DNA of 64,000 nt from Sysuimicrobium calidum. Its GTDB lineage: Bacteria; Sysuimicrobiota; Sysuimicrobiia; Sysuimicrobiales; Sysuimicrobiaceae. The position numbers and the translations under genes are program-made. Location of the stretch: contig JAVKHN010000003.1 of assembly GCA_031459935.1 (NCBI GenBank), forward strand, positions 50,796 through 114,795. The letters are read 5' to 3'. Position 1 is the first letter of the stretch. Each line of letters starts with the position of its first letter. The notes below the pieces were generated by a model. The model saw only the letters and a list, made by a program, of their open reading frames with translations, made no database searches and was not told where the DNA came from. Positions 8,341 to 17,820 of this stretch are shown one piece after another.

Positions 8341-10963
8341 CTCTCCACGCCCGCCGCGCCGCCTTTTCCAGCTCCATCGCCGCGAGGGCCACGATCCCGG
8401 GGAGGAGCGTTGCCCCGAGCGTGTACGGGTCCAGAGGGAGGGTCCGGAAGACCCTCTGCAGGGGCGGCAGGTACACCACCCCGAGCTGTAAGACGATCCC
8501 CAGGGCCACCGCGCCGGTGAGGGCCCGGTTCCGCAGGGCGATGCGCCACGCGGGTCCCCGGGTACGCAGGGCATAGACGCTCCCGAACTGGGCGAAGGCG
8601 AGCCCCGCGAACACCACCGTCTGCCACCGGGGATCCCCGGCCCTCAGGTACCCCGCACCGATCCCCAGGGTCATCAGGCCCATGAGGATCCCAACCCAGG
8701 CCACGGCCCACCCCGAAGCCCGATCCAGGACCGGTTCGCCCCGACGGCGCGGGGGGCGATCCATTACGTCCTCCTCCGGCGGCTCCAGCGCAAGGGCCAA
8801 GGCGGGGAGGCCGTCCGTGATGAGGTTGATCCACAGGATCTGCAAGGGATAGAGGGGGAACGGAAGGCCTGCGATCCCCGCGGTCAGCATGGTCACCAGC
8901 TCCGCGGCGTTCGTGGTGAAGAGGTACCGGACGAACTTCCGCACGTTGTCGAAGACCACCCGTCCCTCCTCCACCGCGGCCACGAGGGTGGCGAAGTGGT
9001 CGTCGAGCAACACCATCTCCGAAGCCTCCTTCGCCACCTCCGTGCCGCTCCCCATGGCCACGCCCACGTCCGCCCGCCGCAGCGCCGGTCCGTCGTTCAC
9101 CCCGTCCCCCGTGACCGCTACCACCTCCCCCTGCCTCTGCAGGATCTCCACGAGGCGCAGCTTCTGCTCCGGCACCACCCGGGCGTACACGGAGACCTCC
9201 CGGACCCGCCGCTCCAGGACCTCCCGGGGCAGATCCTCCAACTCGGGCCCCGTGACCACGGGAGCCCGCGGGTCTTCCACGATGCCTGCGGCGCGGGCGA
9301 TGGCCTGGGCGGTGACAGGATGGTCGCCGGTCACCATGACTACCCGGATCCCGGCTCGGTGACACGTGGCGACGGCCTGTGGGACCTCGGGACGGAGAGG
9401 ATCCACCAGCCCCACCAGCCCCGCGAGGACCAGTCCCTCCGCGGCCGCTTCCTCCCCGTCCGGGGGAGCGGCCGCGGGACGGAAGGCTAGGGCCAGCACC
9501 CGGATTCCCTCCCGGGCCATGGCCTCCACCCGGGCGTTCACCGATGCCCGTTCCTCATCCCCCAGCCTCTCCGCGCCGCTGGCCGTCCACCACCGGGTGC
9601 ACGCAGGAACCACCACCTCGGGCGCTCCCTTCACGAGCACCGCGTAGGGCGCACCCTCGAGCCACGGGACCGCCTGCGGATTCTCCACCCGGTGCACGGT
9701 GACCATGCGCTTGCGACGGGCATCGAAGGGCCACTCCCGCGTCCGGGGAAGCCCCTGCCGCCAGCCCGGGGCATCCCCGCCCTCTGCCTGGATGGCCTCC
9801 ATCAGGGCCACGTCCACGGGATCGCCCACCGCCCGGTGATCCGCATCCCCCTGTGCGTCGTTGCACAGCGCCGCCACGAGAAAGGCGGGAGGTACCCCGG
9901 ACGTGTCCCCGGGAATCCACCACCGGGCCACGGAAAGCCGTCCTTGGGTCAGGGTCCCGGTCTTGTCCGTGCACACCACGGTGATGCTCCCCAGGGTCTC
10001 CACCGCACCTAACTTCCGGATGAGGGCGCGGCGGCGCAGCATCCGCTGGGCCCCCAGGCTCAGCGCGATGGTGAGCACCGCGGGCAGCCCCTCCGGAACC
10101 GCAGCCACCGCCAGGCTCACGCCCACGAGGAGCACCCGGCCTACTCCCTCTCCTCGGAGGAAGCCCAGGACCGTGACCACCGCCACGATGCCAAGGGCCA
10201 CAACTCCCAGCAGACGTGCGAGCCCTTCCAGCCGGCGCTGCAGGGGCGTGGGCTCGGATCGCACCGCAGCCACCAGGGAAGCCACCCGGCCCACCTCCGT
10301 CTGCAGCCCCGTGGCCACCACGACCCCCACACCGCGACCCGCGGTCACCGTGGTCCCCGCATAGGCCATGGTGCACCGCTCCACGAGTGGCGCCCGGGGA
10401 TCCAGCTGGGCCGCGGCGTCCTTGTCCACGGGCTCCGACTCCCCTGTGAGGGTGGACTCATCCGTGCGCAGACCTGCTGCCTCCACCAGCCGCACGTCTG
10501 CGGGCACCCGGTCCCCCGCCTCCAGGACCACCACGTCTCCGGGAACGAGCCGGGCACTGGGGATCTGCTGGATCCGGCCCTCCCGACGGACCCGGGCCTG
10601 AGGCACCAAAAGCCGGCGCAGGGCCTCCATGGCCCGCTCCGCGCGGTACTCCTGGCTGGTTCCCAGCAGGGCGTTCAGCACCAGAATCGCGGCCACCGCC
10701 GCGGCCTCCAGCAGTTCTCCCAGAAGCGCGGAGAGGACCACGGCCACGACCAGCACGAGCACGAGGACGCTTTGGAATTGATCCAGAAAGATCCGGAGAG
10801 GGCTGCGCCCAGCGGGCTCCGGCAGGGTGTTTGGGCCCCACCTCCGCAGGCGTCCCTGTGCATCCTGCTCCGAGAGGCCTGTACGCAGATCCGTCGCGAG
10901 CCGGCGGATCACCTCCTCCGGGGGGAGGCTGTGCCAGCGAGGCTCCGGGGAATCCGTGGCCAT
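8327..10963 (-). CDS. Calcium-transporting P-type ATPase (P2A, PacL/SERCA-like)
   Basis: An 878-aa cation pump of the inner membrane. The N-terminal cation-ATPase domain leads into membrane helices and the actuator motif LTGESEPVDKD. Helix 4 carries PEGLPAVLT, the Ca2+-site sequence of P2A pumps. The phosphorylation site is CTDKTGTLTQG, and the hinge motif is TGDGVNDGPALRRADVGVAMG. The C-terminus has the usual six helices. The ATG at 10963 was preferred because homology begins at about that point (SLPPEEVIRRLATDLRTGL); the open frame extends 54 codons upstream into the promoter region shared with the divergent aminotransferase gene. Likely exports Ca2+; Mn2+ cannot be excluded. Confidence 0.92.
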   Translation of the reverse strand: MATDSPEPRWHSLPPEEVIRRLATDLRTGLSEQDAQGRLRRWGPNTLPEPAGRSPLRIFLDQFQSVLVLVLVVAVVLSALLGELLEAAAVAAILVLNALLGTSQEYRAERAMEALRRLLVPQARVRREGRIQQIPSARLVPGDVVVLEAGDRVPADVRLVEAAGLRTDESTLTGESEPVDKDAAAQLDPRAPLVERCTMAYAGTTVTAGRGVGVVVATGLQTEVGRVASLVAAVRSEPTPLQRRLEGLARLLGVVALGIVAVVTVLGFLRGEGVGRVLLVGVSLAVAAVPEGLPAVLTIALSLGAQRMLRRRALIRKLGAVETLGSITVVCTDKTGTLTQGRLSVARWWIPGDTSGVPPAFLVAALCNDAQGDADHRAVGDPVDVALMEAIQAEGGDAPGWRQGLPRTREWPFDARRKRMVTVHRVENPQAVPWLEGAPYAVLVKGAPEVVVPACTRWWTASGAERLGDEERASVNARVEAMAREGIRVLALAFRPAAAPPDGEEAAAEGLVLAGLVGLVDPLRPEVPQAVATCHRAGIRVVMVTGDHPVTAQAIARAAGIVEDPRAPVVTGPELEDLPREVLERRVREVSVYARVVPEQKLRLVEILQRQGEVVAVTGDGVNDGPALRRADVGVAMGSGTEVAKEASEMVLLDDHFATLVAAVEEGRVVFDNVRKFVRYLFTTNAAELVTMLTAGIAGLPFPLYPLQILWINLITDGLPALALALEPPEEDVMDRPPRRRGEPVLDRASGWAVAWVGILMGLMTLGIGAGYLRAGDPRWQTVVFAGLAFAQFGSVYALRTRGPAWRIALRNRALTGAVALGIVLQLGVVYLPPLQRVFRTLPLDPYTLGATLLPGIVALAAMELEKAARRAWRVIAS

Positions 10964-11050
10964 CCCAGTCCCAGGGTACACCGTGGGCGCCCCTAGGCAG
11001 GCCGAGGCGGAGATCCGTAGACTGGTAAAAAATCCTGTGGGCAGGACACG

Positions 11051-12217
11051 ATGGGGCGCTGGACTTCCGCACGGGTACGGAACATGCCCGAAAGCGTCTT
11101 CCTCCTCATGGACCGGGAGAAGCACCGGGTCCGGGAGGAGGGACGGGAGGTGGTGGATCTCTCACTCGGTAGCAGTGACCTCTCCCCACCCGAAGAGGTG
11201 CTACGGGTTCTCCAGGAGGCGGCCTTCGACCGCACCACCCACCGATACTGCCTCCGTTCCGACACCCGGCCGTTTCTGGAGGCCGCCACCCGCTGGTACG
11301 CACGGCGGTGGGGGGTTGAGCTGGATCCGGATCGGGAGGCCCTGGCCCTCGTGGGCTCTCAGGAGGGACTGGCGCATCTCCTCTGGGCGGTGGCGGATCC
11401 CGGAGACTCGGTGTTGCTCCCTGCGGTGGGTTACCCCTCGTACTGGGGAGCTGTGGCCATCGCAGGGCTTGAGGTCTGGCCCATCCCGCTTCGCTCCGAC
11501 TTCCTCCCGGATCTCGCGTCGGTGCCGGAGGAGGTGGCCCGACGGGCGCGCTTGGTGATCCTCAACTACCCCAACAACCCCACCGCCGCGGTGGCCACGG
11601 AGGCCTTCTTCGAGGAGGCCGTGGCCTTCGCACGGCGGTACGACCTGTTGCTGGTGCACGACAACCCGTATGTGGACATCGTGTTCGAAGGCAGAACTCC
11701 TTCCCCGCTGGCGCTTCCGGGGGCCCGGGAGCGGGTGGTGGAGCTCTTTAGCCTCTCGAAGTCCTACCACATGGGCGGGTTCCGATTGGGATTCGCCCTG
11801 GGCAACGCGGAGGCCATCGCGGCCCTGGAGGCCGCCAAAGCGCCCGTGGACTTCAACCAGTACCTGGGGATTCTGCGCATGGGGATCGTGGCCCTCTCCC
11901 TCCCGGAGGAGCGGGTGCGCCGGGACGTGGAAGTCTTCCGGGTCCGCAGGGACACCCTCGTAGCCGCCCTGCGGGACTCGGGATGGCCCGTCTCCCCTCC
12001 GAAGGCCACCCTCTACGTGTGGCTCCGCCTCCCGGAGGGGACGGATGACGTGGCCTTCTCCGTGGGACTGCTGCGGGAGACCGGGATCGCGGTCTCCCCG
12101 GGTCAGGGCTTCGGGCCGGGCGGAAGGGGCTACATCCGGGTGGCCCTGGTGCAGCAGCCGGAGGTGCTGGCCGAGGCTGCCCGCCGGCTCAGCGCCTTTG
12201 CCCACGCCCGGGTTTAG
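11051..12217 (+). CDS. Class I/II PLP-dependent aminotransferase (DapL/AlaC-like)
   Basis: A 388-aa fold-type I aminotransferase. The PLP-binding lysine lies in FSLSKSYHMGGFRLGF, and the substrate and cofactor region has NYPNNPTA and HDNPYVD, typical of the LL-diaminopimelate aminotransferase / AlaC / glutamate-pyruvate transaminase group. The closest functional guesses are LL-DAP aminotransferase (lysine and peptidoglycan precursors) or alanine transaminase; sequence alone does not separate them. The gene is transcribed away from the Ca2+-ATPase across an 87-bp gap and overlaps the convergent Lon-like protease gene by 29 bp. A weak AGGA precedes the ATG. Confidence 0.85.
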   Translation: MGRWTSARVRNMPESVFLLMDREKHRVREEGREVVDLSLGSSDLSPPEEVLRVLQEAAFDRTTHRYCLRSDTRPFLEAATRWYARRWGVELDPDREALALVGSQEGLAHLLWAVADPGDSVLLPAVGYPSYWGAVAIAGLEVWPIPLRSDFLPDLASVPEEVARRARLVILNYPNNPTAAVATEAFFEEAVAFARRYDLLLVHDNPYVDIVFEGRTPSPLALPGARERVVELFSLSKSYHMGGFRLGFALGNAEAIAALEAAKAPVDFNQYLGILRMGIVALSLPEERVRRDVEVFRVRRDTLVAALRDSGWPVSPPKATLYVWLRLPEGTDDVAFSVGLLRETGIAVSPGQGFGPGGRGYIRVALVQQPEVLAEAARRLSAFAHARV

Positions 12218-14687
12218 GCTTCTCGTCCTCCTCGTCGCGGGGGGCCTCCGCCGGAGGTCGCTCCTCCGGCCTGGACGGCGGGGAGGGCGGAGCCTCCCGC
12301 ACCCGCTCCGCGAACTCCCGCAGCCGCTGGTCCACCCGTGCGTTCACCGTCCCTTCGGGGAACCGGCCATCTGGACCCCGCTCCCCCGCGGGGATTCCCG
12401 TGAGGATCTCGAGGCCCTCGTCCACGGTCTCGATGGCCCAGATGTGGAACTTCCCCTCCCGCACCGCATCCACCACGTCCTCCCGGAGCATGAGGTTCTT
12501 CACGTTGCTCGCGGGGATGATCACGCCCTGCTGACCCGTGAGCCCCTTCACCCGGCATACGTCGAAGAACCCTTCGATCTTCTGGTTCACCCCGCCCACG
12601 GCCTGGATCTGACCGTGCTGGTTCACGGACCCCGTGACCGCGATCCCCTGGCGGATGGGGACTCCGCTGAGCGCGGACAGGAGCGCAAACAGCTCTGCCG
12701 CGGAGGCACTGTCGCCCTCCACCATCTCGTAACTCTGCTCGAAGACCAGACGCGCGCTCAGGGTGAGGGGTTTATCCTGCGCGTATCGTTGGGAGACGTA
12801 CCCGCTGAGGATGAGGACTCCCTTGCTGTGAATGGGGCCGCCCAGCCGCACCTGCCGCTCGATGTCGATGATGCCCTCCCTTCCGGGTGCCACGCTGGCG
12901 GTGATGCGGCTGGGCCGTCCGAAGGCGTAGTCTCCCAGCTGGATCACCGACAGCCCGTTCACCTGCCCCACAGCCTGCCCATCCGTGTCCACCAGAAGGA
13001 TGCCGCGCGCGATGAGCTCCCGGATCCGCTCCTCGACGAGGTTGGACCGGTAGACCCGGCTGTCCAGGGCTTTGCGGATATGTTCCGCAGTGACGCGATC
13101 CGTGCCGTCCCGCTCCGCCCAGAAGTTCGCCTCCCGGATGACGTCGCTGAGAGCCCCGAACCGGGCCGACATCTTTTCCTGATCGTCCGCGAGCCGCAGG
13201 CTGTGCTCCAGGAGCTTCGCCGCGGCTTCCGCGTCGAGGGGGCGCAGTTTCTCCTCCCGGCACAGCTTGCAGACGAACGCGAGCACGCTGCGCACGTGTT
13301 CCTCGTCGTAGGGCATCTGAACATCGAAGTCCGCCCGGATCTTGAAGAGCTCCGAGAACTCCTCGTCCAGGACGTACAGGAGGTAGTACCAGAGGGGATG
13401 GCCCACCAGGACCACCTTCACCTGAAGGGGCACGGGTTGAGGACGCAACGTTTTGGTGGTCACCAGCCCCAGCCGTTCCACCAGGTCCTCGATCTCCACC
13501 TGCTCGCTGCGGAGTGCCCGTTTGAGGCCATCCCAGCTCACTGCATTCCGGAGGAGGTCCTCCACGGGGATGACGAGATATCCTCCGTTGGCCCGGTGGA
13601 GGGCGCCCGGCTTGATCATGGTGAAGTCCGTGTAGAGGGCTCCGAACTGGGTTTCCTTCTCCACCTTGCCGAAGAGGTTGGTGTAGCTGGGGTTGAACTC
13701 CACCACCACCGGAGCGCCCTGCTGGTGGCTGTTGTCCACCAGCAGGTTCACCTCGTACCGCCGCAGGAACAGCTCCCGGCTCCAGGGCACGGGAAGCGGG
13801 ATGGGGGGAAGCATCCCCCCGACCGCAGGGGCGGGCACCTCTGACGGCCCCTTGAAGAACTCCAGGTTCTCCACGATGTCCTGCTGCACCGCCTGGAGGT
13901 GATCCGTGATCTCGGGACAGCTCGCGTACTTCTCCATGAGATCCTCGATGAGCCCGCCCACCACGTGGAGGGCCACCTGCCGGTCCAGGGCCCGCAGTCG
14001 CTCCTCCGCGGCCCGCTCCAGAGCCCGCACCTGCTTGAGGGCTGCCTTCAGCTCCTCCTGCAGGGCATCCCGCCGCCGCTGAAGCTCCTCCCGCGCGGGA
14101 GCGGGCAGGGCCTGCAGCTCCGCATCCGAGATGGGCCGGCCCCCCAGCACGGGGATCACCATGATGCCGATGGGTGTGGGCTGGAGGGCGAATCCGGCCT
14201 GGGCGGCCCGCTGCTGGAGCTGCTCGAAGATCTCCGAGCGCTGCCGCTCCAGTCCCTTCACGATCTCGTCCCGGCGGGCGCTGTACTCCTCGCTCTCGAA
14301 GGCCTTGGGGATCTCCCGCCGCACCCGGGCGATGAAGGCCCGCATGTCCTGCTGGAACTCCCGTCCCCGGCCCGGGGGCAGCTGGACCACCTTGGGCTGG
14401 TAGGGATCCGCGAAGTTGTTCACGTAGCACCAGTCCGGCGGGGTGGGCTGCTGGCGAGCCGTCTCCTCCAGAAAGGCCCGCACCGCGGTCATCTTCCCCA
14501 GCCCGGGGAGCCCCGCCACGTACACGTTGAACCCGCGGTCCCGGATCTGGAGGCCGAACCGCAGGGACTCCACGGCCCGGGGTTGTCCCACGATGCCCTC
14601 GAGCGGCGGGACCTCATCCGTGCCTGCGATGCCCAGGGTGGTGGGGTCAATGGTGCGACGCAGGTGTGCAGGCTCCAGTCGCCGCAT
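12189..14687 (-). CDS. Lon-like ATP-dependent protease (LonB/YcbZ type, S16 family)
   Basis: An 832-aa protease with an N-terminal AAA domain of the AAA_32/LonB-like type and a C-terminal S16 Lon protease domain. The family start signature PPLEGIVGQPRAVESLRFGL is at residues 28-47. The Walker A region reads GLPGLGKM at 59-66, with Met where Ser/Thr is usual. The catalytic Ser is in EGDSASAAELFALLSAL and the catalytic Lys in VGGVNQKIEGFFD, so the peptidase dyad is intact. A long charged helical insertion precedes the protease part, and the last 35 residues form a Pro/Glu/Arg-rich tail. A GGGAGG ribosome site precedes the ATG. Role: protein quality control; cytosolic versus membrane-associated is unclear as no transmembrane helix is evident. 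Confidence 0.88.
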   Translation of the reverse strand: MRRLEPAHLRRTIDPTTLGIAGTDEVPPLEGIVGQPRAVESLRFGLQIRDRGFNVYVAGLPGLGKMTAVRAFLEETARQQPTPPDWCYVNNFADPYQPKVVQLPPGRGREFQQDMRAFIARVRREIPKAFESEEYSARRDEIVKGLERQRSEIFEQLQQRAAQAGFALQPTPIGIMVIPVLGGRPISDAELQALPAPAREELQRRRDALQEELKAALKQVRALERAAEERLRALDRQVALHVVGGLIEDLMEKYASCPEITDHLQAVQQDIVENLEFFKGPSEVPAPAVGGMLPPIPLPVPWSRELFLRRYEVNLLVDNSHQQGAPVVVEFNPSYTNLFGKVEKETQFGALYTDFTMIKPGALHRANGGYLVIPVEDLLRNAVSWDGLKRALRSEQVEIEDLVERLGLVTTKTLRPQPVPLQVKVVLVGHPLWYYLLYVLDEEFSELFKIRADFDVQMPYDEEHVRSVLAFVCKLCREEKLRPLDAEAAAKLLEHSLRLADDQEKMSARFGALSDVIREANFWAERDGTDRVTAEHIRKALDSRVYRSNLVEERIRELIARGILLVDTDGQAVGQVNGLSVIQLGDYAFGRPSRITASVAPGREGIIDIERQVRLGGPIHSKGVLILSGYVSQRYAQDKPLTLSARLVFEQSYEMVEGDSASAAELFALLSALSGVPIRQGIAVTGSVNQHGQIQAVGGVNQKIEGFFDVCRVKGLTGQQGVIIPASNVKNLMLREDVVDAVREGKFHIWAIETVDEGLEILTGIPAGERGPDGRFPEGTVNARVDQRLREFAERVREAPPSPPSRPEERPPAEAPRDEEDEKPKPGRGQRR

Positions 14688-14711
14688 GCTTCCCTCCCGT
14701 CGAGTCGGCCT

Positions 14712-17612
14712 TCACCGGCTTCCCGCCACCGCCTCCCGAACCCCTTCCCGGAGCTGGAGGCGCCGCCGGGCCGCCTCTACCTTCTCCGGATCCAGCACCC
14801 TCCGGAGGAACTGGCCCGTGTAGGAGTGATCCTGGGCCGCCACCTCCTCCGGCGTTCCCTCCGCGACCACCCAGCCCCCCCGATCCCCGCCCTCGGGGCC
14901 CAGATCGATGATCCAGTCCGCGGTCTTGATCACGTCCAGGTTGTGCTCGATGACGATCACGGTGTTGCCCGCGTCCACCAGCCGATGCAGCACCTGCAGC
15001 AACCGCTCCACGTCCGCGAAGTGCAATCCCACCGTGGGCTCGTCCAGGACGTAAAGAGTGCGGCCCGTGTCCCGACGCGAGAGCTCCGCCGCCAGCTTCA
15101 CCCGCTGGGCCTCGCCGCCCGAGAGGGTGGTGGCGGGCTGCCCGAGTTTGATGTATCCCAACCCCACATCGTGCAGGGTCTGGAGCTTGTGCCGGAGCCG
15201 GGGAATGGCGCCGAAGAACTCCAGAGCCTCGTCCACGGTCATCTCCAGGACGTCCGCGATGGACTTCCCCCTGTAGAGGACCTGCAGGGTCTCCCGGTTG
15301 TAGCGCTTGCCCTTGCACACCTCACACGGCACGTACACGTCCGGGAGGAAGTGCATCTCGATCCGCACGATGCCGTCCCCTTCACAGGCCTCGCACCGGC
15401 CCCCCCGTACGTTGAAGGAGAACCGGCCCGGCTTATACCCCCGCATCCGGGCCTCCGGAAGCTGGCTGAACAGCTCCCGGATGAGGTCGAAGGTCTTCGT
15501 GTAGGTGGCGGGGTTGCTGCGGGGGGTCCGACCGATGGGCGACTGGTCGATGTTGATCACCTTGTCCACCAAGTGCGCTCCCTCGATGCCGTCGTGGGCC
15601 CCCGGCCGCACCCGGGTCCCCATGACCCGCTGGGCCAGGGCCCGATAGAGGATTTCGTCCACCAGGGTGGATTTGCCGCTCCCGGAGACCCCCGTGACGC
15701 AGATGAACACTCCGAGGGGGAACGCCACATCGATGTTCTTCAGGTTGTGCTCCCGGGCACCTCGCACCACGATGCGTCCCCCTCTCGGCGTGCGGCGACG
15801 ATCCGGCACAGGGATCCGGCGCCTGCCGGAGAGGTACTGCCCCGTGAGGGAGCGGCCTTCCCGGATCACGTCCTCCAGGGTTCCGCTTACGACGATCTCC
15901 CCACCCTGCGTCCCTGCGCCGGGGCCGATGTCCACGATCCAGTCCGCAGCCCGGATGGTATCCTCATCGTGCTCCACCACGATGACGGTGTTCCCCAGGT
16001 CCCGCAGCCGCTTGAGGGTCTCGATGAGCCGGTGATTGTCCCGCTGGTGCAACCCCACGCTGGGTTCGTCCAGGACGTACAGGACCCCCATGAGCCCGGA
16101 GCCGATCTGGGTGGCCAGACGGATCCGCTGGGCCTCGCCGCCCGAGAGGGTGTTGGCGGGGCGATCCAGGGTGAGGTAGTCGAGCCCCACGTTCACCAGG
16201 AATCCCAGCCGGGCCCGCACCTCCTTGAGGATCTGGCCCGCGATGAGGGCCTCCCGCTCGGTCAGGGGGAGGCGGTCGAAGAACTCCAGGCACTGCCGCA
16301 CGGTCATGGCGGTGACTTCCGCGATGTTCCTGCCTCCCACCCGCACCGCGAGGCTCTCCCGCCGCAGGCGTGTGCCCCTGCACTCCGGGCAGGGCGTGGT
16401 GTTCATGTACCGCTCGATCTCCTCCTTCACGAACTCCGAGTCCGTCTCCCGGTAGCGGCGCTCCAGGTGGTGCACCACGCCCTCGAAGGTGATCTCGTAG
16501 ACCCGCAGGATCCCGTACCGGTTGTGGTAGCGCACCCGGATGGGCTCCTCCCACCCATAGAGCAGGGTCCGCAGGAAGGACCTCGGCAGCTTCCGGAGGG
16601 GGACCTTCGGGTCCACCCCGTGGGCCTGGGCCAGGGCTCGCAGCAGCTCCGTGTAGTACTCGCTCGCGGAGTCCGCCCAGGGCACCACCGCGCCCTCCAG
16701 CAGGGGTTTGTCCGGGTCCAGCACGAGGTCCGGGTCGATCTCCTGCCGGAACCCGAGCCCCGAGCAGGCGGGGCAGGCCCCATAGGGGCTGTTGAAGGAG
16801 AAGATGCGCGGCTCGATCTCCGGGAGGGTGGTCCCGTGCTCCGGGCAGGCGAAGGCGGTTGAGAAAACCAGGATCTCCCCGGACCCGTCCGAACGCTCCC
16901 GCCACACGTGCACGAGCCCCTGGCCGAGCTTGAGGGCGATCTCCAGGGAGTCATGGAGGCGCGAGCGAACCTCCGGCCTCGTCACCAGGCGATCCACCAC
17001 CACCTCGATGTCGTGCTTGCGGTTCCGGTCGAGGGAGATCTCCTCCCCGAGCTCGTACAGCACCCCGTCCACCCGCACCCGCACGAACCCCTGCCGCCGC
17101 AGATCCTCGAACAGCTGCCGGTACTCGCCCTTGCGGCCCCGCACCACGGGACCCATCACGTAGATCCGAGTGCCCTCCGGAAGGCTCAGAATGCGATCCG
17201 CGATCTGCTCCGGGGTCTGACGGGCGATGGGACGGTCGCACGCCGGACAGTGCGGCTGTCCGATGCGGGCGAACAGCAGCCGCAGGTAATCGTAGATCTC
17301 CGTGACGGTGCCCACGGTGGACCGTGGGTTGCGGGGGGCTCCTTTCTGATCGATGGAGACCGCGGGCGAGAGGCCCTCGATGGCGTCCACGTCCGGCTTC
17401 TCCATGAGACCCAGGAACTGCCGGGCGTAGGCGGAAAGGGATTCCACGTACCGGCGCTGCCCCTCCGCGTAGATGGTGTCAAAGGCCAGGGTGGACTTCC
17501 CGGAGCCCGAGATCCCCGTGAACACCACCAGCTTCTCCCGTGGGATCTCCACGGTGAGGTTCTTCAGGTTATGCTCCCGCGCGCCTCGTACGATGATCCG
17601 ATCCAGCGGCAT
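14712..17612 (-). CDS. uvrA: Excinuclease ABC subunit UvrA
   Basis: A 966-aa damage-sensing ATPase of nucleotide excision repair, with two ABC modules. Walker A sequences are GISGSGKSTLAF and GVSGSGKSTLVD; signatures are NTLSGGEAQRIRLA and TTLSGGEAQRVKLA. Zinc-finger cysteine pairs are seen in CPACDRPI, GACPACSGLG, CEACEGDG and CEVCKGKR. The ATG chosen gives the canonical N-terminus MPLDRIIVRGAREHNLKNL; the frame stays open 55 codons further upstream without similarity. It lies 208 bp downstream of uvrB on the same strand and 24 bp upstream of the Lon-like gene. Full length for the family. Confidence 0.97.
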   Translation of the reverse strand: MPLDRIIVRGAREHNLKNLTVEIPREKLVVFTGISGSGKSTLAFDTIYAEGQRRYVESLSAYARQFLGLMEKPDVDAIEGLSPAVSIDQKGAPRNPRSTVGTVTEIYDYLRLLFARIGQPHCPACDRPIARQTPEQIADRILSLPEGTRIYVMGPVVRGRKGEYRQLFEDLRRQGFVRVRVDGVLYELGEEISLDRNRKHDIEVVVDRLVTRPEVRSRLHDSLEIALKLGQGLVHVWRERSDGSGEILVFSTAFACPEHGTTLPEIEPRIFSFNSPYGACPACSGLGFRQEIDPDLVLDPDKPLLEGAVVPWADSASEYYTELLRALAQAHGVDPKVPLRKLPRSFLRTLLYGWEEPIRVRYHNRYGILRVYEITFEGVVHHLERRYRETDSEFVKEEIERYMNTTPCPECRGTRLRRESLAVRVGGRNIAEVTAMTVRQCLEFFDRLPLTEREALIAGQILKEVRARLGFLVNVGLDYLTLDRPANTLSGGEAQRIRLATQIGSGLMGVLYVLDEPSVGLHQRDNHRLIETLKRLRDLGNTVIVVEHDEDTIRAADWIVDIGPGAGTQGGEIVVSGTLEDVIREGRSLTGQYLSGRRRIPVPDRRRTPRGGRIVVRGAREHNLKNIDVAFPLGVFICVTGVSGSGKSTLVDEILYRALAQRVMGTRVRPGAHDGIEGAHLVDKVINIDQSPIGRTPRSNPATYTKTFDLIRELFSQLPEARMRGYKPGRFSFNVRGGRCEACEGDGIVRIEMHFLPDVYVPCEVCKGKRYNRETLQVLYRGKSIADVLEMTVDEALEFFGAIPRLRHKLQTLHDVGLGYIKLGQPATTLSGGEAQRVKLAAELSRRDTGRTLYVLDEPTVGLHFADVERLLQVLHRLVDAGNTVIVIEHNLDVIKTADWIIDLGPEGGDRGGWVVAEGTPEEVAAQDHSYTGQFLRRVLDPEKVEAARRRLQLREGVREAVAGSR

Positions 17613-17820
17613 GACGCCCCCTGCTGATTCTGCGCCTCTGTGAGGAGGGATCCTCCCAAGAGATTGGCACGCTCCACCGGAAAACTCAATGCAGCAGAAC
17701 CCGTCTCCCCGTGGAGCTCTCCGTTGGGGACCAGAGACCCCACCCCATCCCGGCTCGCGGGCGCCCCGCAGGGCCACTGGGCCTGTGCCTCGCAGCCAGG
17801 AGGGTCCGTGATGCGCACGG

